Shown piece by piece: positions 34,977-47,705 of a stretch of 64,000 nucleotides of DNA; the first letter of the stretch is position 1; the number at the start of each line of letters is the position of its first letter. Made by a program: the position numbers and the translations under genes. The DNA comes from Plantago ovata (taxonomy: Eukaryota > Streptophyta > Magnoliopsida > Lamiales > Plantaginaceae), in assembly GCA_028274465.1 (NCBI GenBank), contig CM051456.1, positions 93,916,753-93,980,752 of the forward strand. The letters are read 5' to 3'. Under the pieces are notes generated by a model. That model searched no databases. It was given only the letters and a program-made list of their open reading frames with translations, and was not told the DNA's origin.

Positions 34977-37900
34977 ATGAACCCTAGCAGTAAGTTTCAA
35001 AACACAAGAAAAAGAATCGGCATGTTCGAACATGGTGATCGAATCAGGGAATTGCCAGATGCACTGATTCTTGAAATCCTTTCTTTGTTGGAGACATCCA
35101 AAGAAGTAGTCAGAACAGGTATACTTTCTAAGAGATGGAAATATTTATGGACTCTAGTAGATACTCTTTCATTCGGTAGTTGGGCAGTTCCAGAGCAACA
35201 ATTTTCACATTTTCTTTCATTTGTTGATAACACTGTTATGCAATGCACTTGCCCTATCATCAAGAAATTCTCACTATGTGGTTTATGGGGTAATTTAGGT
35301 GATGACGATTATGTTCCGGAACTAGTTGATAAATGGGTCACATATGTTTTGGAAAGAAATGTTCAAGTTCTAACGCTTGAATTGAGTGGCCTTAACTATA
35401 ATCCTCTCGATGATTTCTACGAGAGCTCGTCGCTTGTTAGTCCGGAAGTGCTAGATATAGACATAGATTTTACTTCTGCGAAGTGGAGTTCCCTCAAATC
35501 TCTGTGTATTACGGCTATGTTTGTGTCTGATGAGTACATTGAGGCAGTATTATCGGGTTGTCCTGTGTTAGAAACCATGATTTTTTATGAAATACATGGG
35601 GTTGAGAGTTTCAACATTACCTACCCGAGTGTGAAGAAATTGAATCTTCGTAATTTCAAGGATGAAATGAATAGAAGCATTGAAATTAGGGCTCCTTGGC
35701 TGGAAGAACTGGAGGTTTCTGGTGCATTCGTGGGTATTCTGTTTGATCTAGTTGGTGTTTCTTCTTTGAAGATTGCTAATCTAGATATTGTCTACGAGAA
35801 CTATCATCATCCTGATGAAATTGAACTAGCTGGAATTTTTTAACTTGGTATGGCAGAAGATATTGTCAACTTACTAATCAAACCTGCTAGTCATGTAGAT
35901 GAACTAGTAATTTGCGCATTTTTCTCCAGTTGATAATATACTATTTTTCTCTTTTATAGATTGATATATAGCTAGACCTAAGCTATAATGTACAGTACAT
36001 TATGGTTTCTGTGATGACTGACTAGTGACTAACATGGAATTCGTGACTGCAGGCCCTTTCATTATTCAAAGTGTTAGGCATGCCTTGTCCACTATTCAAG
36101 TGCAAACATCTTACGATTATTGATTCAGCTATTTCAACGTATGAGCTTTCTGGTATCGAATGCCTACTGCAGAGTTCACCACAATTAGAGACACTACTCA
36201 TCAAGGTGTCTCTTTGGAAGGTCTGTTAAATATTCGCGTTGTATCAGTTCTATGTAATGTGCTTCTGTTTCAATGATTTTAATTACATGTTGAAAGAAAA
36301 TATGGTCAGAGTTACCCCTAGGGTACGCAGCGGAATTTTAAAAATTTTCTTAACATACCGGTTAATTGATTATACATATGTCATATATATATAAACACGT
36401 CAATTAGAAGACTAACCTTACTTCCAAAGCAGCTTCCAAGTCTTCGTAATATTCCGGTGTATCTTCTCCTTCGTCAAAGTCGAAGATATCTACAATACTC
36501 TGTATATCTGCAAGACAATAAGAGTTAGTTTCCAGCTCCTAGAACCTCAACCTTGGTATCCACGGATGAACAGCCTATCGGAAGAATGCTAGGATATTCT
36601 TTATGTGACCAAGAAGACGGGGCGGCAATTCCCTCCGGTGGCGGTGTGCGCGCGCGTGGCTTAAGGAGAGGAGGGGAGAGTTTTTATTTTCTCTAAGAAA
36701 ACTGGGTAGGAAGACTGTGATCAAATCGCATGTAACTGTTTATTCAAAACTGTGTGTCAAACTCTCTCCCATAGTCTACTATATAGTAGTCTATAGAAGC
36801 CTAAAGCATAAGCAATTAGACTTCGTAAAGGAATAAGAATCTAATTCTTATCGCACAAGGAAACCAATATCAAGTCTAGATTCATTCCCAATCAAATCAA
36901 AACTCAATCAGGAAAATCTAACTTATCCCTTGGACTTCTAATAGAGGAAGGAGTCGAACTCCTTCCCCTATTCTACCACGCGCGCGCGCGCGCCTGTCCT
37001 ACGGGACGTGGGTCCCACTTTTGGGACCCACATATATTTCTAAGGCAATCCAAACTCCAAGTAGATTTTGCCAAAGTGCATATGTTAATTCTAAATTAAC
37101 ATATCCTTTACAATCAAACCTCCATTATATTTCCAAAATATAATCTTTAATTGTATTTACATAAAATACAATTAATTAGCCAATTCAATTAATAATTCCA
37201 AATCATTAATTGAGCCACCAATTATTATAATTAATTCCAAATCAATTATAATCCATCTATCACAATTAATTCCAAATTAATTGCGATTCCATCTTCAAGG
37301 ATATTCTGATAGGCTGAATCACCACATAGTGTGACCCATAGGGCCTCACCGTATTAAGCAAGTCCTAGACTAGGCAACATGGAATTCCTAGACGGTTCCA
37401 TTTGCAGTATTAATACGCGAGGACGTTTGATAGGTTTCTCAAAGCTAACCCTTTCGTTGCGAAGCCTGTTGCGCTCAACGCGGCGATGGTAACGTCCCTT
37501 CATCTGACTTGCTCGGATGTATCTAGGATCGATGAAGTGTATATCCCAATAATACATCCACGGGCATCTCAGGGAGTTGTTTGGTTAAGATATACTTATG
37601 ACCATCATAATATATCATTTGCACTGGCCAGTGACTTTACCAACACAACTATACAGACTACGAGCAGTGCTCTCCTGTGCTACACTTGAGAGATGAATCC
37701 TTCACAGAATCACTTATCACCCCCATTTGTATTTAGCCATAATCTTGGATCGTGTCTTAGGTCAACTGCTTATTCAGAGCTGACATCGACGGGTCCACCA
37801 AGGATATGGAGCAACAAATGTGATGATAAAGTCCTGTAAGTACAAAGGACGAATGGCATCACTTCGACAACTCACCGGTTCCCATAGACACATTCGGTGT

Positions 37901-38568
37901 AGAGTATACATCGATGTGAGTGTCCGGTGGGTACTTCCATTGTTCGATAAAGCTTCTTCGAACAACTATGCGCAGTTATGGGAGCGTTCCTTGATTGTCC
38001 AACAATCCGTTCCGTGGCCGTGGGATCGGCTCACACTTGCTCAAACAAGTATAACCTCCACGCATACTAGTCTTGTCAGGTTCATTCAGACCCCAACATC
38101 CGAGATGTACCACGACTAGGGAGAGTTTGGGATAGATGATAACTCACATAGCTCCCACTAACTGTGTGATCGGTCATCTATCCGAGGGGACATGTTCAGT
38201 ATCTATACAGACAGCAATATAGATATGACATGCTGCAGCCTGGTGTAATATAAATATGAAAGCAATACTCAACAGTAAAAATGAAACAAACATATATTAT
38301 ATTACGTTGACCTGTGTAATAGTACATATATGTCCTCTACAAGGGCACCATGCCCTTAGTAAGGACTGTCTCTAGGACATATACACTATCACATGTATGG
38401 ATTGCTTTCTTCACAATCATAACAGCAGCTTAATTCTTCTGTGCTCAGTATGCGTATTACTATGTAGAAAACTTTCCTCCCATGGGACCCCCGACTCTCG
38501 AAAATAGAATCTTCCCATGTTTGAGGAGTGTTGAGATTGATTACAAGAAAACATTGTGTGACGCAGTG
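34977..38568 (+). pseudogene. F-box/LRR gene copy B, stop codon and solo LTR in intron
   Basis: The ATG at 34977 gives MNPSSKFQNTRKRIGMFEHG, then an F-box at residues 21-65, then leucine-rich segments (LTLELSGLNYNPLDD, VKKLNLRNF, SSLKIANLDIV). The first exon meets a TAA at 35841-35843, where copy A keeps FDLDMA, so the stop is a derived change. The second exon is 36053-36220, the same 168 bp as copy A, phase 0. The third starts after CTCAG at 38448 and reads YAYYYVENFPPMGP before an unrelated repeat cuts it near 38568, removing the FBD end. The 2101-bp solo LTR lies in the second intron. It could yield a shortened F-box protein of about 289 residues; function is unproven. Confidence 0.85.
36291..38391 (-). 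repeat. Solo LTR of the copia element 1 family (2101 bp)
   Basis: It is the full-length reverse complement of 7077-9175, with few differences, flanked by perfect CATGT duplications at 36286-36290 and 38392-38396. There is no internal sequence, so it formed by LTR-LTR recombination or arrived as such. It sits in the second intron of F-box copy B, opposite to the gene. Its TATA element and GC stem-loop are preserved. Confidence 0.96.
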
Positions 38569-38914
38569 TACTACAATCATTCACAACACAAGGCCCAGTT
38601 ATTATTACTATATAAATATGGTTTACATGCTTACAGCAGTACAAACTCCCTTCGTTACGAGACCCCCCGTACATTTAATTGTAATTTCAATGTAGTCGGG
38701 GCCTAGGTACTAGGGGAGTTCATACTGTTTACTCTATGCATACCATATTTAACTAAATTATATGAAGTTCATTTATTACTAGGCCACGCGATAGAGAATG
38801 ACTGAAATACGCCGGTACAGTAACAACGGCATTAGAAATGTTGTTATTACGGTACCGGCATACTACAATCATTCACATCATAAGAGGCCAAGTTATTATT
38901 ACTATTAAGAAGTT
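38569..38914. repeat. Direct repeats around a hairpin, 3' of copy B
   Basis: TACTACAATCATTCACA followed by AGTTATTATTACTAT occurs near 38569-38610 and again near 38866-38915. Between them, GCCGGTACAGTAACAAC and its complement form a hairpin at 38812-38860 with GGTACCGGC. The layout suggests a small insertion or duplication; no family can be named. Confidence 0.55.
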
Positions 38915-39599
38915 ATTAGTACTATTATGGTGTGTTCAGTCAAATACAATCAGTTAGATTATGTTGTCGGGGAGATTTTTCTATGGGACCTAACCAATGT
39001 AACGCTTATTGATCGATAGTAAGCATATACTATTAGTTAGGACCCAAGAAAAGTCTTACCAACGCGTCGAAACCAATTATAATAGCATCATCACACTTAA
39101 AGAAATATAATTAATTTAATTTTCAGAATATTATATAAATTGATTAACATAACAAATATGCAGAATTAAAATAAAAACATTATTAAAAATTATGAATAAT
39201 GGACTGGCCAAATATGCAGAATCTTAAATATACAAAAATCATTTTCAGAATCTTTAATTAACATAAATTAACAGAATAAACTTCATTAATTTATAATTAA
39301 CAGAATAAATTTAATTAATCCACATTTGAGCCATTAATTCCATATTTAATCCAGATCTAATACAATAATTCCAATACTTTCAATAAATTCAGATTTAATC
39401 CAATAATTCAATATTTAATCGAAGTATTATTCAATTAATCCAATTAATCCAAGAATGAATAGAATATCCAATAATTAATTAAACTAAACTGAAAATTATG
39501 AAAAATTAATAAGAAAATTTAATTTAACTAGTTTATGCAAATTTAATCCTAGTTTGATCATATGACCTAAATTAACATAATTGAACAAAAACAAAATAC
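38915..39599. other. AT-rich spacer
   Basis: Highly AT-rich sequence with many short TTAATCCA-like repeats (about 39300-39480). I see no gene, no TIR and no splice-bounded frame. Confidence 0.6.
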
Positions 39600-40242
39600 C
39601 AAAAATTAGGGTTTAAGTTTCATACGTTGAATTAGTTTAAGTGGACTGGAATCACGTGATGGTGGCCTAGTGGTGGCTCCGGCGAAGTGGTGCAATTTGG
39701 TGTCTCTTGCAAGATAGATAAGAATATAGGTGAGCAGAGGAGAAGATGAATTGGGAACGAGAGAGAGGAAGAAGAATAGAGAGACAGATTCTTACCAGAG
39801 TGTAGGCGGATGAACGAGCGGTGGGTGGTGGAACGCGGTGGCCGGTGGTGGTGGTGGCGGCGCTGAAGAGTGGAGATGGAGAGAAAAGGGTTAGGGTTTT
39901 GGTTTGGGGGAGAAAGAATGTGAGTCTGCCGCTGGCTCACGTCGTATATATATTCAGCTTAGCCACGGATAGATACTCTCCGTGGCTAAGGTTTTTTCTT
40001 TTTTCTTTTTTTTTAAAAAAGTCAATTAATGTAGCCACGAATAAATTATCCGTGGCTACTTTATCCACGGCTATGATTTATCTGTGGCTAACCTCCACGA
40101 CTTCGGGCCTGGACAAGCACGAACTGAGCGTATAGACTCAGTTCGTTCCTATCCGTGGATAAAATAACGATTCGTGTATATTTTAGCCACGGATAGTATC
40201 CGTGGCTACAACCTGTGGCTATTTTAGAGAATTCTTGTAGTG
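39600..40242. mobile_element. CACTA transposon end with subterminal repeats
   Basis: The right edge AATTCTTGTAGTG is the complement of a CACTACAAGAATT terminus. Upstream, TAGCCACGGATA/TATCCGTGGCTA occurs many times in both orientations between about 39958 and 40222, as in CACTA subterminal regions. The left end is not identified, and the boundary near 39600 is a guess. No transposase is seen. Confidence 0.7.
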
Positions 40243-40362
40243 GGTATCTTAACATTTACATCATCGTTCCCTATTTCATTTCTTTCGCTAATGTATGTTT
40301 ATTGTAATTTTATTTCTTATTTATCACTCAGTATATATTGTAATGTTTCATTAACGCTAACA

Positions 40363-40726
40363 GGTTATCATTCAGAACACTCAGTCTAGCATCACTCAAG
40401 CTATGAGAACAATCACAAAGGTATGGTGTTTCGACTCTTGTTATGGTCCATAAGAATCAAGTGCCATATGTGTAGTGTTTATCATTTTACATTTCTCTCA
40501 GTAGGATACTGTGTCGATGGGAAAACCTTACAACGTGCATGGCAAGGGAAATGACCGGAACTTGTTGAATTCTACACAAGAATCACATGTTACAGCTAGT
40601 ACATCAACACCCAGTAAGTTGCAAGTCACAAAGGGTGCAGGTAAGAAGAATGTAGGACGCACACAAGATCCATTTGTTGAAAATGTTAATGGAACAAATC
40701 AGACTAAGAAACCATGGAGGGTTTAG
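40363..40726 (+). CDS. Two terminal exons of an unrecognised host protein
   Basis: An exon after AACAG at about 40363 reads VIIQNTQSSITQAMRTITK and ends at AAAG/GTATGG (about 40421). A second exon after CAGTAG near 40505 continues in phase. It reads DTVSMGKPYNVHGKGNDR and runs with a Ser/Thr- and Lys-rich tail to a stop at 40724-40726 (KKPWRV). Splice sites and frame agree, which supports a genuine 3' gene end. Upstream exons are not visible because a CACTA element lies there, so the gene is probably truncated. The protein family is not recognised. The 3' UTR is cut by a copia element at 40765. Confidence 0.4.
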
Positions 40727-40764
40727 TGGTGCTGATGTAATTTAAACTTTGTAGTGGTATTACA

Positions 40765-41806
40765 TGTTACACATAATGGATCGAAAATACATATAATTAG
40801 CTTGTACAAAATAGGAAATGCAAAGAAATAACGAAATAAAAAAAACTCTCTTCCTGTTTCATGAAAGACATTTGCATGAAGATTGAATTCGAGGCATGCA
40901 CGGACGCAATCTCCTTAAAGCAAAATCCGTCCTCTCACTACGGTGCTTGAGACGTTGAGCGTCTGCTTCCCAAGATACAACGAATTCTGAGATCACTTAG
41001 CCGCACAAGCTAGCAATCCCCAGCGAACGAGAACTAATGTCTGGATTATGCACAAGGGGAGAAGAAGAGAGAATAGAATAGGGAGGGTTTTTCACTTCAT
41101 CTTTTTCTATGGATATATGTTTCTTACATGTTCACTTCTCATATATCTTGTATATGTTCTATATGTTTACATGTATGTGAGACCTCTTTATATATGTGAA
41201 CATGGAGTATGTAACTTCCAAGTCCTTAATTGCCTTTCATGTCATCTCATAAGTGTCCATCAATATAAAATATTTGGAGCATTATGGATGACAACAAATC
41301 TCATGTAAATGACAACAAATGTCATGTTAAATATTTGTAACTCCCATGAGTTACAAAAGCTAACATGGGTCAACATCCTTCTAGAAGGTCTTGAGAGGTT
41401 GAACCAGCAAAAACTCGGTTCGGTTCACATTCCATGTCCGAGGGTCGTGATCCACTCGTACACAAGTCCTCTAGTTTCGTGTACCAGTCTGATCAGGATT
41501 GTACTCAACTCATCTAGCTACACCACTTGGACACCAAGTAGTAACTAGTAGATTATAAACTAGAGACTTCACTTTATCTCAAGCAATGTGGGACACACCC
41601 ACACAACCTTCTTACTTTAAGCACTTATTTCTCACTAACCCAAAGTCCATTATGGGTATCTAATATATCTATTCGAAGCTCATACGAAGTAGCTTTCGGA
41701 TATATATTACTTTATCTTAATTACTCAATAATTAAGAAATGGTCTCCAAATAAATAAACCACAAAAGGTATTATTTATTTATCATTTTTCTTCATAATTT
41801 CCAACA
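40765..41806 (-). repeat. 3' LTR (minus strand) of copia element 4
   Basis: 1042 bp, beginning TGTTACACATAATGG and ending TTTCCAACA on the plus strand. It is paired with 46137-47180. The target duplication TTACA flanks the whole element at 40760-40764 and 47181-47185. On the minus strand the bases before it, CATGTGGAGGAT, form a polypurine tract, which sets the orientation. Confidence 0.93.
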
Positions 41807-44800
41807 ATCCTCCACATGAAGAAAACATCATGGCATAATCCAACGATTGATACCTGCATAGGATAGGTTGGTGTCGCCACCTTTGAACCTTCCCTTTTAA
41901 AATATACACCTTCTTTACTGGCTAACAGTAGACAGCGATGTCCTTAAACTGATCTGCCGTTTGTGTGTAAATGATAGTGCATACTACACAGATACATCTC
42001 TAGCATCATTTCGTTCTCATGGTTGTGTTCATTTTGGTTGTGAAACACCGTTTTGGTTCTGCGAGAGTTTACAAGAATTTGGGATCTAATTCTTGTTGAA
42101 GCGGCCCTCACTTCACTCTAACATAGGTGATTCTCTATTCCATGTAACTATATTACCAATAGGAATCATTAAAACCCTTGCGGTTAACCTCTTTACCTTG
42201 AGTCTCTAAATAGGTGAAACCCCCACAGTGAACTTCTTCCTTGATGCAATTAGGTTGTCCCTTTTGAACCTAGATCTTGGGATCTCCATTCAACTAGGTT
42301 GGGTTTTTCCTTCGCATCAACAGTTGTTCAACGTCTTCAATCCCATTCCAAGAAGACTTTGCCACCATCTCATGACATAAAACTATAGTTAGCGTACGGA
42401 TCCGCTTTATTATCTTTAGACCTCACAAGCTTAGCAAGATAATTTCAGTCATGAGAATTTGTGTAACGGGCTTATGTCTAGACTTACCGTTATACAAATT
42501 ACTTTGATCTCTACCAATTACAAAATTGGTTGTACAATGCAAACTTGTTGCTTGACACAAGTTTAGGCCAACATGGAAGACTCATATAAATAGCAACTCG
42601 GTTTTCTTTGCACCTAAGTCCAACACAATGGACTTTACTTCCATCATGGATCCTTCTATAACATCTTGTTCATAGAATTTTCAAGAAATTTCTTACCTCC
42701 ACAGGTGAAGACATTATCCATTAGTGGATTTACAATTCTTGGAACTCGTGATCCAGTTTGCATATACATATCTTTATCGCACAACTTGCTATTTTGAACA
42801 ATTTAGCCCACAATCCCGATACAATCTCAAGTACTTTGGTACTTCTCGTTACAGTCTTTCGCGACTCACTTTGGGATTTTTCATGTGACGGCTTAGTTCA
42901 CTCACAACAAAGGTCAAACCATGCCTTGTGCAATTTTATCAAGTCCAATAGGCTTTCACCTTTTCTAGAGTATTCAACACATGAGATACTCCTTAACCAA
43001 TGTTCTTAGCAAGATATACATTTTAACCAAAGATGTTCTAGTCACTTCATGACTATCCTTGTTAAAATTCTCCATTACCTCAACCACACGGTGAGATTAG
43101 CTCAACAACACCCATCGGTTGTTTATAGAATATCAATCCCCAAGGATTGCTTCAACTAAACCGAAGTCCTACATATGAAATCTTGATATCAACGTATCCT
43201 TCGTAGATTTGATCATCATGTCATTACTAATGATAGTCAAATCGTTTACATAAAGGTATAAATTGGGATAGCCACTTTTCAACTCTTTCATGTAAAATTA
43301 CTTATCATTTTCATAAATGACAAACTCCTTTCCATCATGGCATTAGGGTTTCATATGCCACTAATTTTGTTTCAAGCCACATAAAGACTTTACCAATTTA
43401 CAAATCTTCTTTTCAAGTTCACGTACAAGAAAATTCTATGGTCTTGCCATACAAATCTCTTCTTCTAAATTATCATTTAGAGAAACCATCTATATATCCA
43501 ATTCAATTGTTCAAAGTAGCAATTATCTTTCATATGGATGTTACTCTTGACACAATCAAATTGAGTCACTATGGTCTCAACCATCTTTAGCGGTAAACTA
43601 GTATCGCTTTATGTTTATCAATAGTTCAACTTGTTTCAATTTCCCTTGAAAGACATACTTGGAAACTAGTAGTTTTCTTCCTTGAGGAAGATCCAATAGC
43701 GTTCGAGTATGAATTTCTCAAAATTGAATTACTTCCACTATTGATAGCTTTTTACAACAAAGTTTTCCAACCAAGGTCTCAACCTTTTTCGCAACTTTAA
43801 GGTTCACTCTCTAGCATGTAAGTCAAGAACTTAGGATCAAACCACTTATTCAATTCTTTCATATTTTCTATGTTTCATTCTAACCATGTATGTCACACCA
43901 TGTGACCATTTAGAAAGATATTTTGTAATATCTTCTAATTTCATGCGGAACCACATCCACCAATAATGAACTTTATTCATTATCATATTCTTGTGCACAT
44001 CTATAACCATAGATTTCACCACCAAGAATTGATAAACAATATTTCTATATGCATATACAAGGAAAATGCACTCAACAATTTCAAGTCCTTACTTAACCTT
44101 TAAAGGTAAAGGAACCACACATCTCTACACTCACAAGTGTATCTCAAAGTGATTTTCTCTTTTCATGCCTTGGCATGTAACTTACCCCCACATTTCTCGA
44201 ATCATGGGAGAAGTATGGCATTTCATAATTATTTCAAGACATTATTTCTTTCAAATGCCATTTTGGATGAAGGGTCTAAGGAGCATTAGTTACATATTTT
44301 ATGCAACTAAGTGCATAAATATAATCAAATGGCGAATCAACTTCCAAATCACGATTACTCCTATCACTTAACCTTCTTGTTAAGTTTCTCAACATCCTTT
44401 TTATAGAGAACAACTTCTCCATAATTTCATTTTTACTCTTTAGAAGATGACCGTAGTGTCATCATCTACAAAAGTAATAACCTTTTTTACTACCACACAT
44501 ATTAAACCACACACACTTGTATGATTAAAAAGTGGTTTAGTTTTCTTTTCAACACAATGAAAAGAATAATTCATCAACATCATACATTCACATGTATAAA
44601 TCAATTCAAGTTGTTACACTTCTCCTTTCAACACATTAAAAGGAATTTGACAACTTTTCTTTGCCACATTTTTCACACTTGAATGTGATATCTATGCGCA
44701 ATGAAATTGAACATTTCAAGTTAATCATTGTACTCAAAATAATTAACATGTTCAAATCTTCCATTTCCAAAAGCATCAAGCAATTAGAATTCATAACTTT

Positions 44801-46136
44801 TACATTACCTTTAATGCTAACATCATCACATTGATTTTGAACATGCCTTTAGCAATATAATCTTGGCCAACATAAACACTCTTTCGTGGTTTTAAGAGAC
44901 TAAAACAAAATACATATGTCATACTTGATTAGGAGAGAATAAATTTTTCATAATCTTATAGACACACAATACTTTGTCAAAACCAACTTGATCCAAGATG
45001 TCATTTCAAAATCATTTTCTCATGACCTTGATGCCATAAGGATCTCAATTCTCTATGTACCATGTTTTTCAACAACCTCAGTTTCGTCCAATTGAGTAAA
45101 CATAGTTCTTGTCAAACAACACATGACTAGTAGCACTAGTGCCAATGAACCACCTCTTGGTGTTCAACCTCACAAGGTTCACCTCATGTAAAACAATACA
45201 TAGGCTTCACAATCCATGGCCTTTGCCAATCCAATGTTACACTCACACTCAAGAGCTACACAAGCCTCTATGGTGAGATAACACATAAGACCCAACATGG
45301 TGAAATGTTCATCATTTGTTAAACTCATCCACAAGAGCTACAAAAACTTCTATGATGAGATAACTCACAAGATCCAACATGATCAATTACCCATAATTTG
45401 TTGAGAATTCACAAGCCATCTTGATGTATGAAACACATTCTCAAATGGTATAATAATCAACATAACCATATTGTCACTTCTCATTTGGAATTCACAAGAA
45501 TACTTTAACCAGAATTCTACAACATAAACTTCAACAAAACTTTTCCAAATAGTGACAACAACAAAAGCTTACTAAAATGTAATCTCGTGCCTTGTAATTT
45601 CAAAAGGATTTTGCAACAACAACAAAGAACAACAATCCTAAAATCCATTTACATGGCAATTACAACATGCATACTAGATAATCTTAGTTTCACAAGAAAC
45701 TACATCTACTAGATTACATTTCATAAAAACTTTTAAACGCATTATACCAAATGCATCATGCTCAAACCAATCAACCATATCATCAAGACTTGTAAACGAA
45801 CTCAAACAAATATCCAAAACAAGAAATACTTACTTGACATCCATTCAAGAATTTTCCCTAACCTTTGTATTTGGCTATTGAGATTAGAGTGTTCATGACA
45901 ATGATCCTTGCACCATCGATCAACCAACCTTCTCAATCTTCATATTGATCCTTGCACTATGGATCAAATCAATCTTCCATAAATCATTATGAAAATACTC
46001 CAAATGTATATCGGCAATGATTCTTTCGCCATTTCCTATCAAAGAAAACAAACAAGTTAGTATTTTCGAATCAATAAGGGATTAATCCACTCAAATCCAA
46101 GGATAAGAGAAGATTAACATTATTTTGCTTTAAGAT
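41807..46136 (-). pseudogene. Decayed copia interior, minus strand
   Basis: No frame longer than about 80 codons survives, but minus-strand reverse-transcriptase motifs are recognisable. LEKKICKLVKSLCGLKQ is at about 43420-43360, followed by a stop. YVNDLTIISND is at about 43252-43221, where the family has YVDD. The leader next to the 5' LTR (about 46136-45850) lacks a convincing tRNA-Met primer site. The region is saturated with stops and indels, in contrast to the well-preserved LTRs. Confidence 0.75.
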
Positions 46137-47180
46137 TGTTACACATAATGGATCGAAAATACATATAATTAGCTTGTACAAAATAGGAAATGCAAAGAAA
46201 TAACGAAATAAAAAAAAAAACTCTCTTCCTGTTTCATGAAAGACATTTGCATGAAGATTGAATTCGAGGCCTGCACGGACGCAATCTCCTTAAAGCAAAA
46301 TACGCCCTCTCACTACGGCGCTTGAGACGTTGAGCGTCTGCTTCCCAAGATACAACGAATTCTGAGATCACTTCGCCGCACAAGCTAGCAATCCCCAGCG
46401 AACGAGAACTAATGTTTGGATTATGCACAAGGGGAGAAGAAGAGAGAATAGAATAGGGAGGGTTTTTCAGTTCATCTTTTTCTATGGATATATGTTCTTA
46501 CATGTTCACTTCTCATATATCTTGTATATGTTCTATATGTTTACATGTAAGCGAGACCTGTTTATATATGTCAGCATGGAGTATGTAACTCCCAAGTCCT
46601 TAAGTGCCTTTCATGTCATCTCATAAATGTCCATCAATATAAAATATTTGGAGCATTATGGATGACAACAAATGTCATGTAAATGACAACAAATGCCATG
46701 TTAAATATTTTTAACTCCCATGAGTTACAAAAGCTAACATGGATCAACATCCTTCTAGAAGGTCTTGAGAGGTTGAACCAGCAAAAACTCGGTTCGGTTC
46801 ACATTCCATGTTCGAGGGTCGCGATCCACTCGTACACAAATCCTCTAGTTTCGTGTACCAATCCGATCAGAATTGTACTCAAATCATCTAGCTACACCAC
46901 TTGGACACCAAGTAGTAACTAGTAGATTATAAACTAGAGACTTCACTTTATCTCAAACAATGTGGGACACACCCACACAACCTTCTTACTTTAAGCACTT
47001 ATTTCTCACTAACCCAAAGTCCATTATGGGTATCTAATATATCCATTCGAAGCTCATACGAAGTAGCTTTCGGATATATATTACTTTATCTTAATTACTC
47101 AATAATTAAGAAATGGTCTCCAAATAAATAAACCACAAAAGGTATTATTTATTTATCATTTTTCTTCATAATATCCAACA
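46137..47180 (-). repeat. 5' LTR (minus strand) of copia element 4
   Basis: 1044 bp, differing from the other LTR at roughly 25 positions by eye (about 2.5%). It is followed by the TTACA target copy. Confidence 0.93.
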
Positions 47181-47185
47181 TTACA

Positions 47186-47603
47186 CTCTTCCCCTGGTAA
47201 TTAGCATCGTTTCTCCTCATTGAAAGTTCTTTGTTTTTATGCCTTCATTATTTCTTAAAGCGGTCTTTTTTGCTTTCGTTCTGGACAAGTTTTGGCCTCT
47301 TAGTCGGAGTGTTCTTGGTTCAGTTGCACGGACATCTTTCAAACAGATTTGGGCTTGAAATGCATTGTGTTCCCGTAGTTTATTTCCAAGTTGCATCAGA
47401 AGCTAAACCAATTGGGGAAGCTGCGTTTTGGGGATTAAAAATTAATGAACTGTGGTTTAGACCTGTCAAGCATTTAGTAGACAATTTCATGATTGTTTAA
47501 TTTTTGTTTTAGTGGATATAATGATCTAACAACATCGATTAGCAAGTGTTTTAGTGTCTCATGAAACAATTGATATTCGGTCTTCTTTGTAATGACATTT
47601 TCC
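47186..47603 (+). pseudogene. RNase H-like fragment, left part
   Basis: A frame from 47231 to 47500 ends with VASEAKPIGEAAFWGLKINE. This is reminiscent of the E-A-x-A...GL segment of RNase H-like domains in plant retroelement-derived genes. The matching H-containing part appears after the Mutator-like insertion at 55633. The assignment rests on weak motif resemblance. Upstream sequence is cut by copia element 4. Confidence 0.35.
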
Positions 47604-47705
47604 GAGCAAATTTCATTATTGGTCCCTTAACTCGACGTCCCTCATGATATTGGTCCCATCGTTTTTTATTTTTGCAACATTGGTCCCGTAAATAGTATTT
47701 TATAT

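Noticed and set aside
39632..39940. 102-codon minus-strand frame rich in His, Pro and Ser
   Set aside because: It is low-complexity, lies in a CACTA end region and has no splice or start support.
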